The position numbers were made by a program, and so were the translations under genes. The notes under the pieces are model-generated. The model searched no databases, was not told the DNA's origin, and saw only the letters and a list, made by a program, of their open reading frames with translations. Shown piece by piece: positions 1 to 8,117 of a stretch of 10,767 bases of DNA. The stretch comes from Euperipatoides rowelli (lineage: Eukaryota > Onychophora > Udeonychophora > Euonychophora > Peripatopsidae), in the NCBI GenBank assembly GCA_003024985.2, contig PXIH01S0001873.1; one strand, given 5' to 3'. Each line of letters begins with the position of its first letter. The first letter of the stretch is position 1.

Positions 1-100
1 AAATTCTTATTTTAAAATGCTAAATTTCCAATTTTTATTCGCTAAAAAACACCAACTCTTATATTACTGTAGCTTAATAATTAGTTTCCAGCTATAAAGT

Positions 101-115
101 GGCGCCCTCTAGCAG
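101..115 (-). promoter_or_regulatory. CTCF-like motif
   Basis: The minus strand reads CTGCTAGAGGGCGCC. This fits the CTCF core pattern CC(A/G)(G/C)(T/C)AG(A/G)(G/T)GGC(A/G)(G/C) at all but one position. It is an unusually GC-rich 15-mer in an AT-rich setting. The same word also occurs inside some animal retroposons, so it may be a repeat fragment. Occupancy cannot be judged from sequence. Confidence 0.35.
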
Positions 116-860
116 GCTGTCGATGCAATTGTTTTCTTTATTTTTTTTTTTAAATTCTTGATTTTCAAAGGCAATTGCTAAAGAAAAAATTGCTCTTAAA
201 ACTTAAAAAAAAAAAAAAACTTTTTTTGTAAAAAAAGTTAGTTATAGATAAAATTAATAAACACCCTGGCTCTTCATTCAAGATTTTATTTCATGTTGTC
301 TAAAACTCTTTGAGGTGCAGATTATTTTAATATCAAACACTCCAGCAAACTATAGTTTGATTCATTTAGAAATTTTATTTCAAATTTCACCTTGCAATGA
401 TAAGGATTTTATTGGTTTTATCTAAGTATTACTGTATTATAAAGTAAGTCTTCACATTCGGTGACTCGGGAGCTTTAAATGTTGGTCGGTGCATGTATGA
501 ATACTAAAGTTACCGTAAAATTTAGCAGTCTCTCTATTGGTTTAGGGTTTACCACAATCTAGGCATCTTCATCAGAGATGTTATTTTAGATTTACTACGT
601 TATATTTAAATACTGTAAATAAACAGGTGGTTCCTCTGGAGAAAAGCTGTTCCAAAATTGTTTGTTTAAAGAGGAAATCATAAATAATAGTTATGGTTTA
701 AGAAATACAAATCTTTTTGAGATATCGAGGAAATAGACTGTAAATTATTATTGGCCGTTTTAAAATTTGACAAGGTTTGTTAGCACTATTCATCAATACC
801 ATTTCTGAGATGGAAATACTCGTTATCTACGATATAAAAGAGAAAATGTGCCCTTCTGTC
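116..860. other. AT-rich intronic/intergenic sequence, no gene seen
   Basis: Contains A- and T-runs (141-152 and 205-218) and a slightly less AT-rich patch at about 455-580. All six frames are interrupted. A CTGATGA string on the minus strand near 570-580 was examined as a hammerhead core and did not fit. Confidence 0.6.
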
Positions 861-1022
861 TTTCTATACAAATCCACAGTTTACAAGCCAGGATCATAAA
901 AATTTTACAGATGGGCGTATTAAAACTAGGCCGAGGCAACTAAAAAATTGTGAAATCAAAATTAATTACGGTTAATTTTAAAAGTCGTTAAAATGCCGGG
1001 CCACACCGTGTAGTTGGGGTAG
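861..1022. repeat. Dispersed repeat, copy 1
   Basis: Runs from TTTCTATACAAATCCACAG through GATGGGCGTATTAAAA and GGCCGAGGC to TTAAAATGCCGGGC and a short tail. A diverged second copy starts directly after it, at 1023. This copy has about 20 bp extra (around 965-985) not found in the second. Confidence 0.7.
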
Positions 1023-1162
1023 TTTCTATACAAATCGACAGTTTACAAGCGTAGATCGTAAAATTTTATACAGATGGGCGTATTAAAACACGGCCGAGGC
1101 GACTAAAAAAATTTAAAATCATAATTAACCCTTAAAATGCCGGGCATCGCCGGGTACTTTAG
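1023..1162. repeat. Dispersed repeat, copy 2, with terminal CCGG hairpin
   Basis: Shares with copy 1 the blocks TTTCTATACAAATC, ACAGTTTACAAGC, ACAGATGGGCGTATTAAAAC, CGGCCGAGGC and TTAAAATGCCGGGC. It ends CCGGGCATCGCCGGG (1140-1154), which can fold as a CCGG-stem hairpin. The related string TTAACCGTAAAATGCCGAGC occurs alone at 3431-3450, so this end block is dispersed. Read on the minus strand, the hairpin would be one end of the repeat. A retroelement end or a TTAA-targeting DNA transposon end are both possible; neither is shown. Confidence 0.7.
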
Positions 1163-1272
1163 CTTGTTATTTCTAAATTTAAATCAAATAAAAAAAAATA
1201 TTTCCTTGGTTGGAGGCTAAAAAGAAATTCCTCATAGATATTTACAAAGAGGACAATCTATGTTTTTTTTGA

Positions 1273-1485
1273 TATACAGTAGGATCTCCATCCAACTTAT
1301 TTAAATATATCAGACAGAATTTCTTTAAAAAAAAAAAGGATGATATACCAAACCTACTAATTTATCATAATATTGCTTCATCGGGTACATATATCATCTG
1401 TACCTCCTACGCGGGATCTGGAGGAACACCTTTATTGGTGAAGATCCCGAGAGCTAATAAAGATAAAGATGTAACATGTTTTTAA
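1273..1485 (+). other. GC-richer island with a 70-codon open frame and stem-loop, function unknown
   Basis: The plus frame from 1273 to the TAA at 1483 is open without an ATG start and includes SSGTYIICTSYAGSGGTPLL followed by VKIPRANKDKD. Its second half (about 1378-1460) is clearly richer in G and C than the flanks. A stem-loop sits inside: CGGGATCT at 1412-1419 pairs with AGATCCCG at 1442-1449, with an inner CACC/GGTG stem (1427-1430 and 1437-1440) around TTTATT. On the minus strand the core is bordered by an AG acceptor-like and a GAG-GTACAG donor-like site. The 5' end (CAGTAGGATCTCC at 1277, after TA) resembles an eroded pogo/Tigger terminus, so a transposon origin is as likely as an exon. 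I recognise no protein family. Confidence 0.3.
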
Positions 1486-1489
1486 GTTA

Positions 1490-2039
1490 TTTTGTTATAA
1501 ATTTTAATAAAATTTCCTACTCAAATCTCTTTTTTTAAAAAAATGAATGACTGATTATCTAAATACTCAAATTTTGTGAAGAGAAATTTAAAATTATGTT
1601 CAACAAATAAATACTCATTTACTTTAGATTACATCATTAGGGAAATACAGTTATTTCTACATCTACCATATCATCTTTAACTTAGCTTATTATTGAATTA
1701 TTAATCACACCAAATATTAACTAGTAAGCTGAAATCTACTATAATTTTACCAAGTATAAATTAAAGGAACAAGATATTATCAATAACTTATTATTTTATC
1801 TATGTCTAAATAATGTATTTGAATTGTTATTGGTATACTACTATACTTTAAAATTATATACATTTTTAGAAATTGAAGTATTTTATTGGTTCCACTTACG
1901 TTGATGTGGTGGCCAATATATAAATACCAATACTTTTAATAATTTTTGGCATAGGCATTTTCTAGAACTAACGTCGATAGTTAGAAATGAGAATGAATGG
2001 ATTGAACTCAAACAAAAGTTTGTAATATAAATGGACAAA
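1490..2039. other. AT-rich sequence without gene signals
   Basis: Very AT-rich, with stops in all frames. A pair of imperfect inverted strings (ATTTTATTGGT near 1880 and ACCAATACTTTT near 1927) is the only structure noticed. The last 60 bases may be eroded LINE sequence leading into the relic at 2040. Confidence 0.55.
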
Positions 2040-2190
2040 CATAAAACAAGTAGAAGAGATCATATCGTAGGTGGACTATAGAGATATTAAACTGGATTAA
2101 AAAAAAGGCAAAAAGAAGACCAATGTCAGATGAAAAGATGAAATAAAACAGTTTGAAGAATTTGGGTGGTCACAAACATTAGTTGCTATT
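2040..2190 (+). pseudogene. LINE polyprotein C-terminal relic (RTE/jockey-like)
   Basis: One frame from 2066 reads RRWTIEILNWIKKKAKRRPM and another, from about 2142, reads DEIKQFEEFGWSQTLVA. Together they resemble the tail found after the reverse transcriptase of many RTE/jockey-type LINEs: GHI.R, RWT..I..W, RR.GRP..RW.D(D/E)I, then W...A. DHIV just upstream, in another frame, may be the GHI part. A T10-type run follows at about 2190. No reverse transcriptase domain is visible upstream, so it is a 5'-truncated or eroded copy. The match is to a pattern remembered by eye; a frameshift-aware protein search is needed to place the clade. Confidence 0.5.
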
Positions 2191-2514
2191 TTTTTTTTTT
2201 AAAGAATAAAAGTATATTTCTGAAATGATAATAGTTTAATGATAGCTTTACTGATTTCATTTACAGTGTATTCATCAAAACTGAGTCTCAAAGCTGTACC
2301 TTTGCATATTGAAAAGAATCAACTGAACATGATGTTCACATAAAAGATATGAAAATATAAAATTTCTTTTGACGTTCATAGAATATACTGTACCAATACA
2401 ACTGGAACAGCTATAGTGATAGCCCTTAATCTAGGTATGCAGTTTGGATATAATTCTTTTTTTTGTAGAATGGTCGGGCTAGAGATATTATGCTAAAAAC
2501 TAGCCAGAGGATAA

Positions 2515-3037
2515 GAATTAATTCCTGGACAAAATAATATCCCACCGGACTATTTAGTGGATCCCTTCCCCAATATATTTGACTGCTTGAAATCAATTTG
2601 GACTTATGGAAGATTTTGTGACAGCATTGATAAAGAAGACAGAGAACTTTTCAACATGAAACAAAAGTTTTCTCAGAGGAGAGAAGCAAAATAGAAGACA
2701 TTATTTTTTTGGTCCTAAATAAATGAATTAATGAATGTCATGGCCTTTTTGGGGAATTTCAATCTAACTGAACAAGTTGCTTAAAAAGTCTTGAAAGCAA
2801 TAATGAAAAATTCCTTAAATAATATTAACGCACTTAACTATGTTCAACTGATTAATGAACTATTTAAGATTTTCAGAGTCGTGTTTTTAGATTAGACTTT
2901 TTGTATTTCCATTTAGATTTTTTCCCCACCAGGGCTTGTGGAATCCACCTATTCTTGCAGACTACTGCTGGATATTGCTCAGGGAAACCTCGGACGTGTC
3001 ATCATACAACTGAAAACCATCGGCCAAAATTTTTTTC
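2515..3037 (+). pseudogene. Decayed coding relic of unidentified family (probably transposon-derived)
   Basis: I cannot name this family. Two coding-like blocks stand out. The first, 2515-2694, is 59 codons in frame 1 (ELIPGQNNIPPDYLVDPFPN, then IFDCLKSIW and KQKFSQRREAK), ending at TAG 2692. The second, 2891-3013, is in frame 2 (WNPPILADYCWILLRETSDV), followed after a TGA by KPSAKIFF. Between them, other frames give short runs such as MNVMAFLGNFNLTEQVA. The blocks are GC-richer than their surroundings and keep Pro, Trp and Cys codons that random AT-rich sequence would rarely produce. The LADYCW..LR....Y....(K/R) pattern looks like the C-terminus of a repeated animal transposon protein, but I could not place it. 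A host pseudogene is the alternative. Confidence 0.4.
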
Positions 3038-3893
3038 TGACTTGAAAATTGTAAAATTTCTTTAATTTTGCAATTTTATTATAATGTAAACATCTGGGGG
3101 GAAAAAAACTATACTTGCTAGAGAAATATTATAATTTCCATAATCTGCGTCAAAAAATGACAAGAATTAACACATTAAATAAAGGAAACAAAATCATCTA
3201 CTTAGATGCTTAAATACAAGATCTTCTCAGTTATATTTAAGGTAAATGATGACGATAATGATGATAATTGTTAACTGTAAAATAAATGTATTACAATAGT
3301 GAAAAATAAAATTATTGAATGTAAAAGCAAATGATTTTTTAAAGATATTTTCTGTGTAAATTATATTAGACTTATATTACGCACTAGTTAGTCATACATT
3401 CATTACAAATAAATGATTAAACAGTTTTTCTTAACCGTAAAATGCCGAGCAATTGTGCAAGCTTACTTATCATTTGTTCGGGGAAAATTATGTGTGTTGT
3501 AAAACGTTGTAAACCTTATATTTCCTGTCGAGCATCATAATAAATTAGTTTTAATTAATTTCAATGTCAGTTTTGAAACAGGCCCACTTCTTTGAATTAA
3601 TATCTAAAATTTTAGGAACTTAGAAAATAAATTGACACATTGACTTAAAACTTCTCTGTTAATTATGTCAAGAAAATGATTGCCAATCAAGAGTGCCTAG
3701 TCACAAAGTAAGTAGAAAATCGTTAGTCTATTTTTAAGATTTAAGAAGCTAAATTATTCTGATTGTACAATCAAATAATAGAATTATCTTATGTGATATG
3801 TGAGAGCTTGCTTGTTCGTTCCAAATATTCATGGCACACACTTCCAAGACTGGAATAGCAATACTTGGCTAGCTTATGTTTTAATATTAATTT
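3038..3893. other. AT-rich sequence, small GAT-rich patch, no gene
   Basis: A short low-complexity patch of GAT-like triplets lies at 3246-3268, and the isolated repeat end is at 3431-3450. The rest shows no open frame or repeat that I could recognise. Confidence 0.55.
3431..3450. repeat. Isolated copy of the TTAACC..TAAAATGCC repeat end
   Basis: TTAACCGTAAAATGCCGAGC differs from 1125-1144 (TTAACCCTTAAAATGCCGGG) by one indel and two substitutions. The body of the 861-1162 repeat is not recognisable next to it. Confidence 0.45.
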
Positions 3894-4310
3894 ATGAACA
3901 TGCCTATATGTTTAATTAGAAAAAAATAACAAATAAGCTTAAGGCTTTCTCCCCCTAGTTGTATAATGCTTTATTAAATTAGATTGCTCCAATTTTCCCA
4001 AACATCACAGTATTAGTGTATGTTTTATGTTGGTTTATGAACTTGTTTGTGTGTTTTAGTCGGTAAAGAAATAGTAAGCGTAAGCCTTTTTTTTTTCTTG
4101 CCTGTTTGTAAATTGTAGTAATAAAATGAGATCTAGCCATTATTTCTCCAGTATTAACAAAGTATGAGCCAGTTTGTATGTTTTAGTTTTAAAAACAAAA
4201 CTTAATCTTTTTTTCCCTATTTGTAGATTAGGTTTTAGTAGGTAATAAAATTTGAAGGCTCCATACTCGGTAGTGTAGCATCTTTTTAGTTTATGAACCT
4301 ATTAAATCCA
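3894..4310. repeat. Degenerate tandem repeat, period about 127-143 bp
   Basis: The landmark ATGAAC/ATGAGC recurs at 3894, 4037, 4164 and 4293. Units share, in order, a TTTTAGT..GTAA block, a TTAAGC/GTAAGCC then T-rich CCC/TGCC block, TTGTA.ATT.G, TAATAAAAT, a CTCCA block and an AGTAT. block. Divergence is high, so this is an old tandem array or a chain of related element fragments. No coding frame spans it. Confidence 0.5.
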
Positions 4311-4407
4311 ACAGGTCATAACTCTTTACTGTAATGTTAACTTAGGAATGGGGAAAAAAGTTAATTTGCTAAACGTTTAAATGTTTTTGCTAAAGTTTAT
4401 AAACTCT

Positions 4408-4438
4408 CCCCCCCCCAAAAAAAAAAAAAAAAAAAAAA
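4408..4438. repeat. C9A22 homopolymer tract
   Basis: Nine C (4408-4416) run directly into 22 A (4417-4438). Length is probably polymorphic and prone to sequencing error. Confidence 0.95.
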
Positions 4439-5570
4439 CAAGTTGCAACTTAACTATACAAAATTTAAGCACTAAATGAATATTTGAAATTTAGTACAGT
4501 ACAATATTTTTATTTTTACTATACCTTCTCAAAATTAAATTATACCTTACTAAGTTATAGGCCCATTGAATCATTAATTTCAATTTAATTTATCTTGCTA
4601 AAATTATTTTTACATCTCATCACTTGAAAAGAAAATGGAATTCTTCAAGAAAAATTAAAATACAATTAATCTATTTAAATGTAATTGCTAAATGATTTAA
4701 AACACCAACAATAATTAGTAAGGATTTAATAAATAAAATCAAAATAATTGATTTATTGGAATAGAACTAATGGTTACAAAAGTAGAAATGACACAAAATT
4801 ACCCTAGCCCCTAAGAATAAGGGTAAGATATTACACAATAATATGATTGGATAAGAGTTATGATAAATATATCTAATATTAAGCAAGATACATGATTTAA
4901 ATAATTAAACAACAGAAACAATTTTATCACTAGCCTACAGTATCACTTTTATAGAATTTCAAAACTTCCCTGATTTCACTGGTTATTTCCTAAAGCAACT
5001 TCCAAAAAAAAAATTCACAGTTCCATTTAGAAATGGCTATTGATTAGTTAATGTTTATGTCGATGGAAGTTGTGTAAAAATTGCCAAAAAGGTTTATTGG
5101 ATATCATTTGGGTTGGGGTACAATTATTTATTACCTATTAGATATTAGTTAATGTTGGCATGAAAGTTGGAACTGTGACTAAAAGATAATGCTGCTGAGC
5201 ATTTGACATTATCATATGTCATTGGCTGCTTTTGGACTAAATGGAGCTGTGAAGTTTTTAGGTGGATGCTAGTTTATTTCCATAGGCCTATATCTAAAGA
5301 TGATTCCTGTGTCACGATATAATAACCAAAATCATGGTTTCCGTTTAACATAGAAAATTTAAAAAAAAAAAAACCTTTTATAAATGAAGTGTCTTGCAAT
5401 AAATTATAGCGATAAGATAAACTTTGGTACACTGTTAGTGTACTAGAGTATAATGTCTTTGGTATTTATATTTTGTACATTTGTCTCGTTGCAATCACAA
5501 ATTATTATGTTTATTACTAATGGCTTTAAATCTTAGCTTAAGCTTTGTTTTAAATGTTAATCAAACATTT
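4439..5570. other. AT-rich intronic sequence, nothing recognised
   Basis: No frame longer than a few dozen codons, no terminal repeats and no RNA signature. A slightly more mixed-composition stretch at about 5030-5330 has no protein-like reading. Confidence 0.55.
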
Positions 5571-5800
5571 TCTTTATATTAAAAATTCAATTAAGCGGAA
5601 ATGCGATTCGATAACAAGCTTTTCTTGTGATACATTTTTTTTTTAAAAAAATTAATAAAAACTTTCTGCAGATATGCTGAAAATCTTTATATTAAAAATT
5701 CAATTAAGCGGAAATGCGATTCGATAACAAGCTTTTCTTGTGATACATTTTTTTTTTAAAAAAATTAATAAAAACTTTCTGCAGATATGCTGAAAATCTT
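5571..5800. repeat. Exact 113-bp tandem duplication
   Basis: Copy 1 is 5571-5683 and copy 2 is 5684-5796, followed by the first four bases of a third unit. I compared the two copies base by base, including the T10 and A7 runs, and found no difference. Each unit has a short inverted repeat, ACAAGCTTTTCTTGT, and contains CTGCAG. Identity even in homopolymers points to a very recent event, or to an assembly artefact. No coding function is apparent. Confidence 0.95.
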
Positions 5801-6619
5801 AATCATTGATTGATTTCTCTCAACTAACTTTTTTCTTTATTCCTGCTGAGCATTCATTGTAGATTATTTTTAAGCCAAATTCTAATATTAAAATAAAATA
5901 GAAAACAAAGGACAACCGTAAATAGCTTATTAAAATTAAGTCTGTTTTTAAACAATTTTAATATATGGGTAAATCTTAAAAGTTTCCATACAGGAATGGA
6001 TTTTACTTAAATTATTGTTATATCGTATCTCCTGCTGCCAGTGTGCTCTAAAATACAGTTTTAAATAAATGGTAATTTCTAAATTAGACAATTCTTTTTT
6101 TTTTTTGTGCTAACAACTTACAAGATTTGTCAAACGTTTTTTTTTTTTTTTTACGTTTAAACGTGTTGGGAAATTGCAAACGTTTATTACTTTGACGATC
6201 AGACAACTGTTTAACCATTTACATGACTCATTCATAGTTAATTTATGATGTCAATCCATGTGATACCACAAAATTTTTTACATGAGTACAAAATAGCATT
6301 AGAGGCGCATACTGTATATCTGGATATAACCTGAAATCCTTTAAATACAGATATAAATAAAAAAACAGCAAAAATTGAAGGAGGCCCTTATCTGTCTAAT
6401 ATGAATTTTCTTAAAATTGACTAAGGGTATTCAATGATGGCACAGACCCAGTAATTTAGGCATGAAATACGATGGTGCGCATATTTGGGATGTTGTGCAC
6501 AGACGGCATTTTACGGTATTAATAAATATTTGGATTAGAGATGTATCATACACACCACAGTTCTCCCCCCACACATCTCTGCCCTTAAATGATAGTCAAA
6601 TGTTTTTCTTTATTAAACA
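5801..6619. other. Intron directly upstream of the CACNB exon
   Basis: Contains the T16/palindrome patch and further T-runs. From 6462 the frame happens to stay open into the exon, but its ATG at 6462 has no support and the segment reads as random sequence. C-rich bases at 6561-6577 lie too far upstream to be the main pyrimidine tract. Confidence 0.55.
6137..6164. repeat. T16 tract next to the palindrome ACGTTTAAACGT
   Basis: Sixteen T (6137-6152) are followed by a perfect 12-nt palindrome at 6153-6164. Related AAACGTTT strings occur on both sides (6132 and 6178), so slippage or a short local duplication may have built the patch. Confidence 0.8.
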
Positions 6620-6639
6620 CATCTCGACACATGTTTCAG
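6620..6639 (+). promoter_or_regulatory. 3' splice acceptor of the CACNB exon
   Basis: The acceptor ends TGTTTCAG at 6632-6639. The pyrimidine tract is short and broken by purines (CGACACATG). A better pyrimidine stretch, TGTTTTTCTTTATT, lies at 6601-6614. The weak acceptor would suit a regulated exon, but strength was judged by eye only. Confidence 0.7.
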
Positions 6640-6773
6640 GTGTAGAAGTTGACCAAAATGGCTTGGATAGTAACTTAGGAGAAGATAGTGACAGTTTAGG
6701 AAATTCAAAAACATCAAAAAGTAATATAACTACTCCTCCAGCAAAAGAAAAACGGAAACCATTCTTTAAAAAG
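6640..6773 (+). CDS. CACNB: Internal exon of a voltage-gated calcium channel beta subunit (HOOK region)
   Basis: Seen: AG at 6638-6639 after a weak pyrimidine tract, then a 134-nt open exon, then AAG followed by GTAAGA at 6774. The exon starts with the last two bases of a split codon and then has 44 full codons, ending exactly on a codon boundary. The N-terminal half is acidic (GLDSNLGEDSDSL); the C-terminal half is Ser/Thr-rich and basic and ends TTPPAKEKRKPFFKK. Known: cytoplasmic Cav beta subunits are SH3-HOOK-guanylate kinase-like scaffolds that bind the alpha-1 subunit and set its surface expression and gating. The long alternative HOOK exon (vertebrate 7A) ends in PFFKK just before the TEHVPPYDVVPS block of the GK domain, and from memory is also 134 nt in CACNB2. 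Inferred: orthologous exon of a single-gene invertebrate CACNB. The flanking SH3 and GK exons are not visible. The longer open frame around it (6462-7037) is intron read-through that runs into a MITE. Family assignment is strong; whether the exon is alternative in this species is unknown. Confidence 0.86.
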
Positions 6774-6779
6774 GTAAGA
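6774..6779 (+). promoter_or_regulatory. 5' splice donor of the CACNB exon
   Basis: AAG followed by GTAAGA is a near-consensus U2-type donor. It sets the exon end right after the PFFKK codons, at phase 0, where the family's exon boundary is expected. Confidence 0.8.
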
Positions 6780-6900
6780 CTTTTTTTCTTTATTAAAAAA
6801 AAAAACAACAACCCCAAAGTCTGTAGTGTTGGTTTGTCATGCAGTATTCAGTTTCCATGTGCATATTGGTGTTGTGTTTCATTTGAGCATTGTTTATATA

Positions 6901-7246
6901 CAGTAAAAGTCCAAAAATCCGGACTGCTTGGGAATTTGGTCAGTCTGGATTTTCCGGAAACTCAGGCAGTATTGTTAAAATTCAAATTTAAAGGAATAAG
7001 GAAGAGATGGACAGGTTTAAATTTTATTGTAAAATAAAAGTACAACAAGCAATTAAAAAAGGAAGTTATTTCATACAAAATGAATATGTAATTTTGTTTA
7101 TATAACAAATGGAAACTGTAAGACCCAAAATTATTGAACTATTTGCAGTATATTTATAATGAATATTTTCAAAATGGCCACCACTATTGAGTCCGGATTC
7201 TCAGGCAGTCTGGATTTCTGGCATCCGGATTTTTGAACTTTTACTG
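6901..7246. mobile_element. pogo/Tigger-like MITE with TA target duplication
   Basis: Seen: the left end CAGTAAAAGTCCAAAAATCC plus GGA, and the right end read as reverse complement, match at 22 of 23 positions. TA flanks both ends (6899-6900 and 7247-7248). Inside the termini are direct repeats CAGTCTGGATTT (6941-6952 and 7206-7217) and CTCAGGCAGT (6961-6970 and 7200-7209), which may be transposase-binding subterminal repeats. Known: CAGT-start termini containing ATCCGGA with TA duplications are typical of the pogo/Tigger branch of Tc1/mariner. The 346-bp body has no transposase-like frame. It begins 127 bp after the CACNB donor site. Right after it is an AT dinucleotide tract. Confidence 0.85.
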
Positions 7247-7271
7247 TATATATATATACTGTATATATTTT
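7247..7271. repeat. AT dinucleotide tract beside the MITE
   Basis: TATATATATATACTGTATATA starts at the TA that flanks the pogo-like MITE. Because TA is the element's target, the MITE probably inserted into an existing TA-rich tract. Confidence 0.8.
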
Positions 7272-8109
7272 TTATCATAGTTTTGATGTTTCTGATTTGT
7301 AATTAGGTTAATGAAATGTGATTTTTAACATTTGTATAATTGTTGTCATGCCATTCTTTTAACTTAAAGTTTATGTATTTTTTTTTTTTTGTAAGGGCAG
7401 CAAAATATTTTATTAAAAAATAAATTTAACTAAAAAATCAAAATTATTGCCTAAATTGTCAAAGCAATCAGTGGCACACAGTTGTCCTAGGCAGAAGGAT
7501 TTTTAATCGAACCCATTTACAAATCAACTGATTATTTTATGCATCTGGCGCTTCTGGCACATTATCTAAACTGTATATTATTAGAAAAATGTGTAGTTTT
7601 ATGTTTCCCTTTTTCTTTCAAATTACTAAACAGATCTGAATAAATGAGGTACTGATTGACGCTAAATATCACAGCATGTTAGATATTTAATTTTTGGTTG
7701 GGTAGGCTACACGGCGGATCAAATATTAACACTCATTTTTATGATTAAGCATATAGGCTACTGTACATTAGTAAAAGGTGCGTTTGTTCAGTAGATAGCA
7801 TTGTTTTTTTTCCTTCTTTCCAACTACTGAAATGATTTGATTGGTTGAGGTAATGTTGGAGATGTCTAGGTGCTCTATTAAGATGTAACCATTCTGGGAA
7901 AATATTTACTTGGTAAAGTTTACGGAATAAACTTTATATCGCAAAAACCACAGCACAAGCAATTTTGCTATGTAAAGACATCTTCAACGAATCAACAACA
8001 TACAAATAATATACAATGAAATATTCATTTATTCATTATAACTCTGGCTGATAACCTGTTATTAACTGACATAAAGATAAGAACAAAATAAGTCAAGAAA
8101 ATACGTTCA
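7272..8109. other. Intron sequence between the MITE and the hAT element
   Basis: Two stretches about 200 bp apart (near 7604-7655 and 7800-7855) look like a diverged pair: each has a T-rich CCTT.TTTC run, then AACTACTGAAA-like and TGAGGTA blocks. They may be remnants of one old repeat. No coding frame. Confidence 0.4.
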
Positions 8110-8117
8110 CTGTACAT
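8110..8117. repeat. Target-site duplication, left copy (hAT)
   Basis: CTGTACAT directly abuts the left hAT terminus and is repeated exactly at 8566-8573 after the right terminus. Confidence 0.92.

Noticed and set aside
555-585. Possible hammerhead ribozyme core (CTGATGA on the minus strand)
   Set aside because: No GAAA block at the right spacing and no stems II/III could be formed around it.
3246-3268. GAT-repeat microsatellite
   Set aside because: Only a few imperfect triplets, too short and irregular to call a true microsatellite.
6596-6817. 73-codon minus-strand frame
   Set aside because: It is the antisense shadow of the CACNB exon and its flanking T/A runs.
6462-7037. 191-codon open frame read as one gene
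   Set aside because: Only 6640-6773 is protein-like. The upstream part reads as random intron, a consensus donor interrupts at 6774, and the tail runs into the inverted-repeat MITE.
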